Counted from the first letter of the stretch, positions 42,871 through 51,710 are shown. The stretch: DNA of 64,000 bases from JAEUIE01 sp035430005 (GCA_035430005.1 DAOMFV010000004.1:21497-85496), one strand, 5' to 3'. Notes: generated by a model not told the origin, from the sequence alone. Program-made: numbers and translations.

Positions 42871-43995
42871 ATGCCTGGTCTTTCGAACGACCTGGCCAGG
42901 ATGCCGTTTTCTTGTGTTTGGAGTCGGACAGTGGACTGGATCACTTGGACACTTATCGCCCTGGGAAGCATTCTACTCGCCACCATCGTGGGGCTGGTCG
43001 TATTCTTCCTCAGTTGCAAACGCTGCTACCTGCCGATCGTACTTCGCATCTTTGAAGAAAAACCGTTCTTCAAGGCAAGTCAATCGTTCCCAACTGCTGA
43101 TGCAGAAGAGTATGATATCGTCACCAAAGATGGCCTGAAGCTGGCAGCCTGCCTGATTCGCAGCCAGAGCCCTGAGAAAAAGGGGCTTATCCTCTTTGCT
43201 CCTGAATATGGAAGCACCCGCTGGTCGTGCGTGCATTACGCCGGCCACCTCCTCGAAGCCGGCTATGATCTGTTCGCTTTTGATTTCCGTAATCAGGGTG
43301 ACAGCCAAGCACTGGAAGGCTATCAGCCATTGCAGTGGGTGACGCAGCATGAAGTCAATGATGTTCGTGCAGCGATTGAATTCCTCAAGCAGGCGCCCTT
43401 CTGCCCAACCGAAGGTATCGGATTTTTCGGTGTCAGCCGCGGAGCTGGCGCGGGCATCGTGGCATGTTCCGGCGATCCGTTCGTCAAGTGTCTCGTTACC
43501 GACGGCGCTTTCGGCACTGTCGCCACCATGATTCGTTTCATGATCAAGTGGGTCTCTATCTACAGCAACAAAATCAATCTGCAGAAGTGGATCCCCAAGT
43601 GGGGCTACGGTCTCCTGGCTCTCAGCACGTTGAATGAGGTACATCGCCGCAAGCAGTTGGCATTCCCCTCTGTCCGCAATGCCCTTCGCCGCCTCGGCAG
43701 CCAAAAACAGCGTCTTCATATGATTCATGGCAAGGCTGACGGCTATATTCGCCCTGAGATCGCTCTGGACCTCCTCAATGCCGCTCCCAAGAGCCTGCGG
43801 CAGCTCTGGATGGTAGAAGGCGCCAAGCACAACCAGGCTATTGAGGTTGCCGAGGATGAGTACAAACTCTTTACCACCTCGTTTTTCTCCGAACACCTGG
43901 TGACCGATATCGTACCTCAGTCTATCCCGAACTTCGAGTTGGAGCAGGCCCGGAACGCCCGCCGTGGGTCTAATTACAGTACAGCCGGTATATAG
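42871..43995 (+). CDS. Membrane-anchored alpha/beta hydrolase
   Basis: The protein of about 374 residues has one N-terminal membrane segment (LIALGSILLATIVGLVVFFL) and an alpha/beta hydrolase domain. The nucleophile is the Ser of GFFGVSRGAG near residue 190, the acid probably the Asp of HGKADGYI, and the His is in GAKHNQAI. It could be the thioesterase or acyltransferase that releases or transfers the cluster's product, but it may act on other esters. An in-frame ATG at 42901 is an alternative start. It begins 63 bases after the ketosynthase gene. Confidence 0.75.
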   Translation: MPGLSNDLARMPFSCVWSRTVDWITWTLIALGSILLATIVGLVVFFLSCKRCYLPIVLRIFEEKPFFKASQSFPTADAEEYDIVTKDGLKLAACLIRSQSPEKKGLILFAPEYGSTRWSCVHYAGHLLEAGYDLFAFDFRNQGDSQALEGYQPLQWVTQHEVNDVRAAIEFLKQAPFCPTEGIGFFGVSRGAGAGIVACSGDPFVKCLVTDGAFGTVATMIRFMIKWVSIYSNKINLQKWIPKWGYGLLALSTLNEVHRRKQLAFPSVRNALRRLGSQKQRLHMIHGKADGYIRPEIALDLLNAAPKSLRQLWMVEGAKHNQAIEVAEDEYKLFTTSFFSEHLVTDIVPQSIPNFELEQARNARRGSNYSTAGI

Positions 43996-44099
43996 CGTAA
44001 ACCCGGCATACTTGGCGCGCGATACTTGCCAATCCGGGGATATCTTCGCAAGTAAGAAGTGTACCACCAGCTTGTTCATGTGATAGACTTGCTGCATTC

Positions 44100-44120
44100 A
44101 CCGCAGGTTGATCCTGCGGT
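44100..44120 (+). promoter_or_regulatory. Hairpin upstream of the GH3-type gene
   Basis: ACCGCAGG and CCTGCGGT pair around TTGAT, 23 bases before the GH3-type start. It may be a terminator for the hydrolase gene or a leader structure; the T tract is absent, so the role is open. Confidence 0.4.
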
Positions 44121-44143
44121 CGTTCTATCTCAGGATCACGTGT

Positions 44144-45859
44144 ATGTTCTGGCCTACCGTCGCCCCAGCACTGGCAGGATTTGCAGTCTGGCAGGCTCGT
44201 CGATGGGAAGACCGTTTCATTCGCGCAACCAATGATTGTTCTGATGTGCAGTACCGACTGCTTCAACGTATCCTTCGCAACCATCAGCGAACGGAGTTCG
44301 GTCAGAAGCATGCTTTCCATGAGATCCGCAACTGGGAACAGTATCGGATGCGGATTCCCATCCACAAATACGAAGACCTGGAGCCGTACCTCACCCGGGT
44401 TCGCCAGGGTCAGACGCAGGCGCTGCTGGCCGATCCACACATGCACATGTACGCTCTCACCAGCGGCACCACGGCCAGTCGCAAATATATCCCAGTGACC
44501 AGGCAATATCTCAAAGATTATCGTCGTGTTACGTCGATCTGGGGCAAACGCCTGTACGACGCCCATCCTACGGCATTCCTGAAACCCATCCTTCAACTCG
44601 TCAGTGATTGGGATGAATATCGCACCGAAAAGGACATCCCCTGTGGCAGTGTCAGCGGTCTGACCACGCACATGATGAAGCCCGTGGTGCGCTGGCTTTA
44701 TTGCATGCCGGCTTGCACGGGCAAGATCAAAGACTCTACCGCCAAGCTTTACCTGGCCCTTCGCATGGGATTGATGCGAAATGAACTGGGTATCTTGGCC
44801 GCCGCTAACCCCAGTACCCTGCTTAAGTTCGCCCAAATGCTGGAAAGTCGGCACGAAGACCTCTTCCGCGATTTGCACGATGGCACACTCAATGTTGATT
44901 TGAATATCGCAGAAGACATCCGTCTCCAATTGAAGTCTCAATTTAAGAAGATGCCTGCCCGGGTGAAGCAACTCGAGACAATCAGGAAACGGCATGGCGT
45001 CCTGACTCCCGAACATGCCTGGAACCCTGTACATACAATTGGCTGCTGGACGGGCGGTAGCGTGGGCTTGTATCTCCGTCAGTTCCCACAATACTTTGGC
45101 ACCACACCAATCCGCGATCTGGGTCTGTTGGCCAGCGAAGGGCGCATGACGATTCCTCTGGAAGAAAATACCCCCGGCGGCGTGCTGGACATCACCAGCC
45201 ACTTCTTTGAGTTCATTCCCGAAGCGGAGATTGAAGCTGCCAAGCCGGTCACGCTCACCGCTGCTGACCTGGAACTGGGCAAGAACTATTACATTCTTCC
45301 TACCACCTCGTATGGTCTCTATCGTTACAACATCTATGACGTAGTGAAGGTGATTGATTTCAAGAACACTACGCCGATCGTTGAATTCCTGAGCAAAGGA
45401 TCGCTGTTCTCCAACATGACCGGCGAGAAGCTGAGCGAGTTCCAGGTCGTTGCCGCTATGAAGGCAGCCTCGCAACGCTGGGGACACTTGCCTGCTGCCT
45501 ATACGTTGGCTCCCTATTGGAATGCCCGTATGCCTGGATACAGCCTTTTCCTGGAAGAGCATGATCTCGGCGGTCGATCAGTCGAAGAGATGGCTTACGA
45601 CTTCGATGCCTATCTCAAGGCCCAGAACATCGAATACGAAACCAAGCGCGACAGTCAGCGGCTGGGGATGATCGAAATCTGCCTCTTACCACGCGGCGCC
45701 TGGTCGAACTGGGATATGGCCCGCATCGCTAAGACGGGTGGTTCATCGGAACAATACAAGAGACCCTGCCTGGTGAACGACGTAAACTTCAAATTGACGA
45801 TGCCGGTTATTCGTTCAATCAGCGGACGAAGCCTTGAACTGGCTTCCCGCTCAGCTTGA
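44144..45859 (+). CDS. GH3-type acyl-adenylating enzyme
   Basis: From the ATG at 44144 (AGGA upstream) the protein is 571 residues. It has the motifs of the GH3 branch of the adenylate-forming superfamily: ALTSGTTASRKYIPVT near residue 105, LLASEGRMTIPL and LYRYNIYDVVKV near residue 402, and SNMTGEKLSEFQV. Plant GH3 enzymes adenylate jasmonate or auxin and join them to amino acids; bacterial members are little studied. The location directly after the ketosynthase pair and hydrolase suggests it activates the cluster's acyl product for transfer to an amine, but this is inference. Confidence 0.85.
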   Translation: MFWPTVAPALAGFAVWQARRWEDRFIRATNDCSDVQYRLLQRILRNHQRTEFGQKHAFHEIRNWEQYRMRIPIHKYEDLEPYLTRVRQGQTQALLADPHMHMYALTSGTTASRKYIPVTRQYLKDYRRVTSIWGKRLYDAHPTAFLKPILQLVSDWDEYRTEKDIPCGSVSGLTTHMMKPVVRWLYCMPACTGKIKDSTAKLYLALRMGLMRNELGILAAANPSTLLKFAQMLESRHEDLFRDLHDGTLNVDLNIAEDIRLQLKSQFKKMPARVKQLETIRKRHGVLTPEHAWNPVHTIGCWTGGSVGLYLRQFPQYFGTTPIRDLGLLASEGRMTIPLEENTPGGVLDITSHFFEFIPEAEIEAAKPVTLTAADLELGKNYYILPTTSYGLYRYNIYDVVKVIDFKNTTPIVEFLSKGSLFSNMTGEKLSEFQVVAAMKAASQRWGHLPAAYTLAPYWNARMPGYSLFLEEHDLGGRSVEEMAYDFDAYLKAQNIEYETKRDSQRLGMIEICLLPRGAWSNWDMARIAKTGGSSEQYKRPCLVNDVNFKLTMPVIRSISGRSLELASRSA

Positions 45860-45974
45860 GTAGCCATCTTAGTTAATCATGGTTGCCATCACTCTTCGCC
45901 GCATTGGTAAATGTGAAAGCGGAAAATATCAGTATCCCTGGTGGTGGGTTACAGCCATCCAACCACAAAAAAAA

Positions 45975-46277
45975 CTACCGAATCTCGCGGGTAGTATCCC
46001 AAGCGAGGTATCCGATAACCGCGCCACCCAGGATGCCGAAGACATCTAGAGTGGGGCTGGCCCCGGCAAAAGGGAAGCCGACAAAAATGTCGAGAAGGAA
46101 CAAGAGCGTCATGAATGCTGCGACGCCCAGAGCGATCCAGCACATTTTCTTCAGTACCGGCACGACGATTCCCCTGGTCCGAACTGACGGGGCAGGCCGC
46201 GATCGGGTCGAGGCTGCCACCTTGGTCTTCGCTGCCACCGGGCTTTCCAGCGGTAGATCGGCAATGTCTGTAGCCAT
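45975..46277 (-). CDS. Small hypothetical membrane protein
   Basis: A 100-residue protein with two hydrophobic segments (residues 45-63, MCWIALGVAAFMTLLFLLDI, and residues 78-92, VFGILGGAVIGYLAW) and an alanine-rich basic N-terminal tail. I do not recognise it. The alternative frame on the same strand is not protein-like. GGTGAG lies before the ATG. It is convergent with the GH3-type gene, 115 bases away, and follows a possible small gene by 11 bases on the same strand. Confidence 0.6.
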   Translation of the reverse strand: MATDIADLPLESPVAAKTKVAASTRSRPAPSVRTRGIVVPVLKKMCWIALGVAAFMTLLFLLDIFVGFPFAGASPTLDVFGILGGAVIGYLAWDTTREIR

Positions 46278-46288
46278 GACTCACCATT

Positions 46289-46528
46289 CTAGCCGTTAGG
46301 GCAGGGCACGCAACACAAGCCTAGCGGCTGAAAGCCGTTTCGCCAAGCGTTTTCCGGTAAGAAAGCGGAGTAATCGGGAGAATCGGAAGAGGTGAGGGCC
46401 TTGTATGTCCTGCCCTCAGGGGAATAGATGTCACTGTTGAAGCGGTGCGAGTTGCAAGCTACATAACCTTTCTCAACTCGTCTCAGCCTTCTGGCACCCC
46501 TGCCAAGACCACCTGAAAAACCTAACAT
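46289..46528 (-). CDS. Possible small basic protein, low confidence
   Basis: The frame encodes 79 residues with an Arg/Gly-rich start (MLGFSGGLGRGARRLRRVEK). GGAGAGG stands 9 bases before the ATG and the stop is 11 bases before the next gene on the same strand, which supports a real gene in a two-gene unit. The composition and lack of recognisable motif leave doubt; it could be a repeat-derived frame. Confidence 0.4.
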   Translation of the reverse strand: MLGFSGGLGRGARRLRRVEKGYVACNSHRFNSDIYSPEGRTYKALTSSDSPDYSAFLPENAWRNGFQPLGLCCVPCPNG

Positions 46529-46603
46529 ACTTCTTACCTCTCCGCTAACTCACCAGTTTCTGCATGTGCAGGAAGTTGTTTATTCGTCTTCTAGGAACGA
46601 TTT

Positions 46604-47713
46604 ATGTCCTACACCTCCGTCACTCGTCTTTTTGGCCTTGGGCTGACCCCTGGCAAGTTACGTGGTTTGCAACGCATCAGCCATCCGAACGGCACGCTAA
46701 CGATGGTAGCCCTTGATCAGAACTCCTCAATGATCAACATGATGAAGGACGCCCTCAAGTTGAAGGGGCAGGATCGAGAGCCTACTTTTGATGAGATCGT
46801 GGAAGCTAAGCTCGATCTGTGTCGCAGTTTCGGGGCTCAGGGCAGTGCGGTGCTGATCGATGCATACTATGGCGTCGCTAATTTCATCGCCACGGGGGCT
46901 ATCGGTCGCAATTCCGGCTTGCTGGTGCGTGTTGAAAAATCGGGTGGACCTAAAAATAAAGTTGACGCTCCGATCACCGAACTGGAACCAGGTCTGTCGG
47001 TCGCCAAGATCAAGCGTCTCGGCGCGGATGCTGTCAAGCTCCTGGCTCCGTTTGAACCCGATGAGTTCGACAGCGCTGAGAAGCAGTTCGCCTTTGTTGA
47101 GAAGATTTACAACGAATGCAAGGCCAACGATATCCTGTTGCTTCTCGAACCGGTCAGCTTCCCGTTCAAGCAGAACGGCCAAAAGGAAGACAAGAAGAGC
47201 AAGACTTACCTTGATCGCAAGGCGCGGGCAGTGATTGAAGGTGCTCGCATCCTCAGCGGCATGTGCGATGTCTTCAAGTCAGAGTTCCCCGGCACCCTGG
47301 GGCATGAATCCGACAGCAAGCTGCAGGAGAATCTGCACGCCCTCAATGAAGCGAGCAAGACACCCTGGGTGCTACTCTCCGCCGGCGTGGACTTCCCCGA
47401 CTACAAGAAGCAGGTCGAGATGGCTGTCAAAGCTGGAGCCAGCGGCGTGCTCGGTGGCCGCGCCTTTTGGAAGGAGTTCTTTACCTTCCCGACCCGGGAA
47501 GAGAGCCTGAAGTTCGCCAGAAATGAGGGGGCCAACCGGGTCAAGCAAATTCAGGAAATCGTCAACAGCCAGGCCAAGCCCTGGTACAGCCGGTACGGTC
47601 TGACTGCCCAGTGCTTTGAGAACATCCGCGCCAGCGAAGGCTGGCACTTCCGCTATGGTGGTTTGGAAGATGCTGTGGCCAAGGCAGCGACGAAGGCTGG
47701 GGAAGTGTATTAA
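46604..47713 (+). CDS. LacD-like tagatose-1,6-bisphosphate aldolase family protein
   Basis: The 369-residue protein resembles the class I LacD/tagatose-bisphosphate aldolase family: MVALDQNSSMINMMKDAL near residue 28, LGADAVKLLAPF near 144 with the Schiff-base Lys expected in VKLL, and GASGVLGGRAFWKEF near 286, the phosphate-binding loop. These enzymes split ketose bisphosphates. Residues beyond about 330 (WHFRYGGLEDAVAKA) form a C-terminal helix. The exact sugar is not fixed by sequence. TAGGAA precedes the start. A hairpin follows the stop. Confidence 0.82.
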   Translation: MSYTSVTRLFGLGLTPGKLRGLQRISHPNGTLTMVALDQNSSMINMMKDALKLKGQDREPTFDEIVEAKLDLCRSFGAQGSAVLIDAYYGVANFIATGAIGRNSGLLVRVEKSGGPKNKVDAPITELEPGLSVAKIKRLGADAVKLLAPFEPDEFDSAEKQFAFVEKIYNECKANDILLLLEPVSFPFKQNGQKEDKKSKTYLDRKARAVIEGARILSGMCDVFKSEFPGTLGHESDSKLQENLHALNEASKTPWVLLSAGVDFPDYKKQVEMAVKAGASGVLGGRAFWKEFFTFPTREESLKFARNEGANRVKQIQEIVNSQAKPWYSRYGLTAQCFENIRASEGWHFRYGGLEDAVAKAATKAGEVY

Positions 47714-47729
47714 GTTCAGTAGTCATGAG

Positions 47730-47752
47730 CCCCCGGTCGTTCAGACCGGGGG
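47730..47752. terminator. Terminator-like hairpin after the aldolase gene
   Basis: CCCCCGGTC and GACCGGGGG pair around GTTCA, 16 bases after the aldolase stop. It resembles the other GC-rich hairpins of the window and lacks a T run. Confidence 0.5.
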
Positions 47753-47793
47753 AAGAGAATATTGCATCGTGCTGGTTTGTTTCGGTGGCAAAC

Positions 47794-48135
47794 ATGGCAA
47801 CCAATCAACTATCAATAAACAAGGCAGCAGCATGGAAGAGGCTCCGGTTTCTTCAGCGATTGAATATGTTGCTGTATTTCGGTGCGATTCCAGGGATACT
47901 ACTTCTCGCGATAGTGTTTGGGTTCTTTTTCAAGCAAGTCCTTGGCTTAGACCTGAGTATCTTCATTGTTGGCATCCCTTGGGCGATAGCCATCATCATT
48001 TCCAATACGCTCTTGTTTACTTGTGTCTGCCCGGAGTGCTCACAACCTTTTTTCGTGAAGATGATGACCTTCTGGCATGGATTCTTCTTTGTTCGACGTG
48101 CTTGTATTCATTGTGGCGCAAGTGCATCTGCCTAA
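47794..48135 (+). CDS. Small hypothetical membrane protein with cysteine pairs
   Basis: The start is the ATG at 47794; the frame is open upstream into the hairpin. The 113-residue protein has two hydrophobic segments (residues 25-45, LLYFGAIPGILLLAIVFGFF, and residues 52-72, LDLSIFIVGIPWAIAIIISN) and a C-terminal CPEC ... CIHCG arrangement that could bind zinc. I do not recognise it. It overlaps the ORF6N remnant by four bases end to end. Confidence 0.5.
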   Translation: MATNQLSINKAAAWKRLRFLQRLNMLLYFGAIPGILLLAIVFGFFFKQVLGLDLSIFIVGIPWAIAIIISNTLLFTCVCPECSQPFFVKMMTFWHGFFFVRRACIHCGASASA

Positions 48136-48494
48136 TCCTGCACGAACCCGATACGTCCCTTCTTCACCGGTACTTCGGGTGGCTGCATCAGTTGCCTGAT
48201 GGCATCGAAGACGATCTTGAACTGTGAATCGTACTTCTTCTCCATCGCTTCCAGCTTTCTGGCCAGTTCTTTGTGGGACAGTAGGAGCTCCCGCAGCTTT
48301 ACAAATGTTCGCATGATGGCAATGTTGACATCAATCGCCCGCTGGCTGTAAAGAACGCTGGAGAGCATGGCGACGCCATGTTCGGTAAAGGCGTAGGGAA
48401 GTGTGCGCCGACCGCCTCTGCCATTCTTTGAGGTCGCAAATTGCGACCTTAAACGTTTGAAGTCGCAATATGCGACTTCAAGTTCTAAGGTCAC
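48132..48494 (-). pseudogene. Truncated ORF6N-domain protein
   Basis: The 120-residue frame keeps the C-terminal part of an ORF6N/KilA-N-type protein: LRSQFATSKNGRGGRRTLPY then AFTEHGVAMLSSVLYSQRAI and NIAIMRTFVKLRELL, plus a coiled-coil-like tail. The N-terminal half of the domain, usually about 70 to 80 residues with the LIRGxRVMLD opening, is missing, and the space is taken by the rsmH 3' end. The reading frame begins within a palindromic repeat. It looks like the remnant of a mobile or phage-related gene. Confidence 0.7.
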
Positions 48495-48508
48495 AATCTG
48501 CGACGTTA
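48431..48508. repeat. Three consecutive palindromic units
   Basis: Two clear palindromes follow each other at 26-27-base spacing: AGGTCGCAAATTGCGACCT at 48431-48449, then a 25-base inverted repeat at 48457-48481 with the arm TTGAAGTCGCA. A decayed third copy runs from 48486 to 48508. They are read in the ORF6N frame as SQxxT-type peptide repeats and end at the rsmH stop codon. Confidence 0.7.
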
Positions 48509-49387
48509 GACTAGTGTGGCCACCCGTAGTTTCGCACTTCTGGACCGTGGATTCGCAGCCTCCTCAGCCTCGTTCGCTTCAACAGGCTTCTTAGTCAATA
48601 TCTCCCATGTCGCTGATTCCCTAAACGCCCATTTGACGATGCGGTCTTCCAGCGAATGGAAGCTGATGATCGCCACTCGACCGCCGGGCTTTACGCACTT
48701 TGGCAACACCTCGACGAGTCTTTTGAGAGCACCGAGTTCATCGTTGACACCGATTCGCAGTGCTTGGAAGACTCTGGTTGCCGGGTCCAGGCCTGTTTTG
48801 GAACGTGGCAGACATGACCGTACCAGGTCAGCCAGTTGAAGGGTTGTGGTGATAGGCGTCTCACCCCGTACTGCCACGATCCTTCTGGCAATGCGTCGGC
48901 TTTGTCGCTCTTCGCCGAGATAGAAGAAGAGATCCGCCAGGTCGCTTTCCGACCAACTGGCGATGATGTCGCCAGCGGTCTGCTCATCAGTCGGGTCGAG
49001 CCGCATATCGAGTGGCCCTTCACGCTGAAAACTCAAGCCCCGATCTGCCGATTCGATCTGATCGGAAGAGAAGCCCAGGTCAGCCAGCACGCCATCAACA
49101 CGATCTATCTTGAGTTCGTCCAGTACTTGCCGCAGTCGATCAAAATTGGAATGAACCAATGTAAGCCTGGATGTGTCCGTCACTTGTTGCAGCCGAGTGC
49201 GCGCCCGTTCGAGGGCAACAGGATCACGATCCAAGGCAATGAGATGCCCCGTTGTGCCCAACTTTTCCGCAATCAAACAAGCATGTCCGCCCCCACCCAG
49301 CGTCGCATCGACGAACGTCTGCCCTGGCTCCGGCGCCAGCAACTCAAGAACTTGAACAGGGAGTACGGGTAAATGGACAGTCGTCAT
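48506..49387 (-). CDS. rsmH: 16S rRNA (cytosine-1402-N4)-methyltransferase
   Basis: The 293-residue protein (start at 49387) is RsmH/MraW: VHLPVLPVQVLELL at the N terminus, DATLGGGGHACLI near residue 24 for SAM binding, GVLADLGFSSDQI near 98, and VAIISFHSLEDRIVK near residue 240. The enzyme methylates N4 of C1402 in the decoding site. It normally leads the cell-division (dcw) cluster; here it stands without mraZ, ftsL or ftsI. Planctomycetes lack ftsZ and most of the dcw set, which fits an isolated rsmH. The frame extends upstream to 49438, but the alignment starts at 49387. Confidence 0.93.
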   Translation of the reverse strand: MTTVHLPVLPVQVLELLAPEPGQTFVDATLGGGGHACLIAEKLGTTGHLIALDRDPVALERARTRLQQVTDTSRLTLVHSNFDRLRQVLDELKIDRVDGVLADLGFSSDQIESADRGLSFQREGPLDMRLDPTDEQTAGDIIASWSESDLADLFFYLGEERQSRRIARRIVAVRGETPITTTLQLADLVRSCLPRSKTGLDPATRVFQALRIGVNDELGALKRLVEVLPKCVKPGGRVAIISFHSLEDRIVKWAFRESATWEILTKKPVEANEAEEAANPRSRSAKLRVATLV

Positions 49388-49531
49388 CAATATCCAACTC
49401 AGGGAATGTGAAGAACAACATAGCAGAAGTCCAGACAATTTCCTCCTTCTGGCTACTGACTTCTGGCTTCTGGCTCCTTCACGCTTATAATCAGGTACTT
49501 CTGAACAACCATGAGAGGTGCATCCCAGCCA

Positions 49532-50407
49532 ATGGAAAGTGCGATCCGCAAAGCCAGTGTGTTAATTGAAGCGCTCAGTTACATCCAGAGCTTTCGTGAC
49601 AAGATCACGGTCATCAAGCTGGGTGGCTCAGCGATGGAAGATCCTGAAGCGGTGGCTGCCACGCTACAGGATGTCGTCTTCATGGAAACCGTCGGCATGC
49701 GACCGGTGTTGGTGCATGGGGGTGGCAAAGCCATTGACCGGGCAATGAAAAACTCGGGCATCGAACCCCGCAAAGTAGCCGGCCGACGTTTTACCGATGA
49801 TGCTACGCTTAAGATAGTCGTCGATACGCTTCTCAACGAAATCAATGCCGGGCTGGTGAAGCAGATACAAGACCTGGGCGGACGAGCGGTGTCTCTTCAT
49901 TCGGGAGGCCTGCAAGTGCTTACCGGCCGAAAGCTGGCGATGGCTGACGATCAGGGCGAGCCTGTTGATCTCGGTCGGGTCGGTACCGTCACTGGCGTCA
50001 ACTGCGACCTCATCACCAATATCTGTAAAGCGGATCGTGTGCCGGTCATTCCGTCACTGGCTTATGACGATGCCGGCCAATGGCTCAATATCAATGCCGA
50101 CACCGCTGCTTCCGCTGTCGCGCTGCATCTGTTGGCTGAGAAGTTCGTCCTGATGACTGATACCCCCGGCATCCTCGGCGACCGAAAAGATCCCTCCACC
50201 CTCATTACCCACCTGGATCGTGCCGGCATCGAAGAGTTGGTCCAGTCCAAAGTGATCGACTCTGGGATGTTGCCCAAAGTGGAAGCTTGCCTCGATGCAC
50301 TCCGTGCCGGCGTCAAGAAGACCCACATTATCGATGGAAGACTCAAGCACTCGTTGCTGCTGGAAATCTACACCGATGTGGGAGTGGGAACGGAAATCGT
50401 GTTGTAG
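49532..50407 (+). CDS. argB: Acetylglutamate kinase
   Basis: A 291-residue N-acetylglutamate kinase, second step of arginine synthesis. Visible motifs are VIKLGGSAM near residue 27 (phosphate loop), LVHGGGKAID near 60 and NINADTAASAVA near 187. GAGAGGTG upstream of 49532 supports this start; a second ATG at 49511 is possible. The gene begins an argB-argD-argF set on the plus strand and is divergent from rsmH with 144 bases between. Confidence 0.94.
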   Translation: MESAIRKASVLIEALSYIQSFRDKITVIKLGGSAMEDPEAVAATLQDVVFMETVGMRPVLVHGGGKAIDRAMKNSGIEPRKVAGRRFTDDATLKIVVDTLLNEINAGLVKQIQDLGGRAVSLHSGGLQVLTGRKLAMADDQGEPVDLGRVGTVTGVNCDLITNICKADRVPVIPSLAYDDAGQWLNINADTAASAVALHLLAEKFVLMTDTPGILGDRKDPSTLITHLDRAGIEELVQSKVIDSGMLPKVEACLDALRAGVKKTHIIDGRLKHSLLLEIYTDVGVGTEIVL

Positions 50408-50427
50408 CGGCGACTTCCAAGTCGCCG
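50408..50427. repeat. Short palindromic repeat after argB
   Basis: CGGCGACTT CC AAGTCGCCG forms a nine-base palindrome that begins directly after the argB stop. It is a further unit of the small-hairpin type scattered in the window and may alter argB-argD transcript levels. Confidence 0.5.
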
Positions 50428-50481
50428 AGGATGTTATGGACATTGACTGGAAGCCACCGCTACAAGAACAAGGAAAGCTTA

Positions 50482-51696
50482 ATGAAACATCTCAGCACAA
50501 CCGATACCATCGCCCTGTTCCAGAAGTACGTCTTCGCCAACTACAACCGCTATCCGGTGTCGCTGGTGCGTGGGGAAGGTTCGCTCATCTGGGATGCTGA
50601 AGGACATCGCTACATTGACTTCTTCCCCGGGTGGGGCTGTAACCTGCTTGGTCATTCACCGGCCAGTGTCGTAAAGGCAGTGCAGGAACAGGTCGCTGAG
50701 TTGATACACGTTCCCAACACGTGGTATATGGAAGCCCAGGGGCAGCTCGCCAAGGCCCTCTCGGACCGCAGCGGGTTCGGTGGCCAGTGTTTCTTCTGCA
50801 ACAGTGGTGCGGAAGCCAACGAGACAGCTATCAAATTGTCCCGTCTGCATGGGCAGGGCAAGCGGTACAAGATCATTACCATGGAAGGGGGCTTTCATGG
50901 CCGATCAATGGGAGCAGTCTCTGCAACAGCTCAGCCCAAGTATCATCAAGGCTTCTATCCGCTGCTGCCTGGCTTCACCTATGTGCCCTACGGCGATCTT
51001 GAGGCGGTAGCCAAAGCAATCGATGGTGAGACCGCTGCTATCCTCGTTGAACCGATTCAAGGCGAAGGGGGCATCCGCATTCCGCCAGCAGGCTATCTAC
51101 AGGGGCTTCGCAAGCTCACTGATCAACATCAACTGCTCCTGATGTTCGATGAAGTCCAGGCCGGCATGGCTCGGACCGGCAAGTGGTTTGGCTTTCAGAA
51201 CTTCGGCGTCACCCCAGATCTCATCACATTGGCCAAGAGCCTGGCAGGGGGCATTGCCATGGGAGCGGTTGTCGCCCAGCCCAAGGTAGCGGAAATGCTC
51301 AAACCAGGCATGCATGCCTGCACCTTCGGTGGCAACCCGGTCGCCTGTCGAGCTGCTTTGGCGTACATCGACACGATAGAACAAGAAAACCTGATGGCCC
51401 GTGCCGTCACGCTCGGCAAACGGTTCTATGATCGCTTCACCGGCGTGCAGAAGAACTGTCCCTGGATTAAGGAAGTCCGCACCATGGGCACCATGGTCGG
51501 CATCGAACTGGATCGAGACGGCACCCCCGTTGTACAGCAATGCATGGAACGCAAGCTGCTGGTCAACTGCACCAACGGCAAAGTGATCCGCCTGTTGCCG
51601 GCGCTCAATCTGCCTGATGATGTCTTCAACGAAGGATGCGATATTCTGGAGAGCGTTCTTCTGGGGCTCGATTCTACAGCAACTGCGAAGAAGTAA
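50482..51696 (+). CDS. argD: Acetylornithine aminotransferase
   Basis: The start at 50482 has AAGGAAAGC upstream. The 404-residue PLP enzyme of the class III aminotransferase family shows FFCNSGAEANETAIKLSR near residue 107, LMFDEVQAGMARTG near 220 and TLAKSLAGGIAMGAV with the PLP lysine near 250. It converts N-acetylglutamate semialdehyde to N-acetylornithine, and may also serve in lysine synthesis. It follows argB by 74 bases and precedes argF by 14. Confidence 0.93.
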   Translation: MKHLSTTDTIALFQKYVFANYNRYPVSLVRGEGSLIWDAEGHRYIDFFPGWGCNLLGHSPASVVKAVQEQVAELIHVPNTWYMEAQGQLAKALSDRSGFGGQCFFCNSGAEANETAIKLSRLHGQGKRYKIITMEGGFHGRSMGAVSATAQPKYHQGFYPLLPGFTYVPYGDLEAVAKAIDGETAAILVEPIQGEGGIRIPPAGYLQGLRKLTDQHQLLLMFDEVQAGMARTGKWFGFQNFGVTPDLITLAKSLAGGIAMGAVVAQPKVAEMLKPGMHACTFGGNPVACRAALAYIDTIEQENLMARAVTLGKRFYDRFTGVQKNCPWIKEVRTMGTMVGIELDRDGTPVVQQCMERKLLVNCTNGKVIRLLPALNLPDDVFNEGCDILESVLLGLDSTATAKK

Positions 51697-51710
51697 TAAC
51701 GAGGTGAGTC

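Noticed and set aside
43970..45562. 530-codon minus-strand frame opposite the GH3-type gene
   Set aside because: It is antisense to a gene with intact adenylation motifs, and its translation shows no family features.
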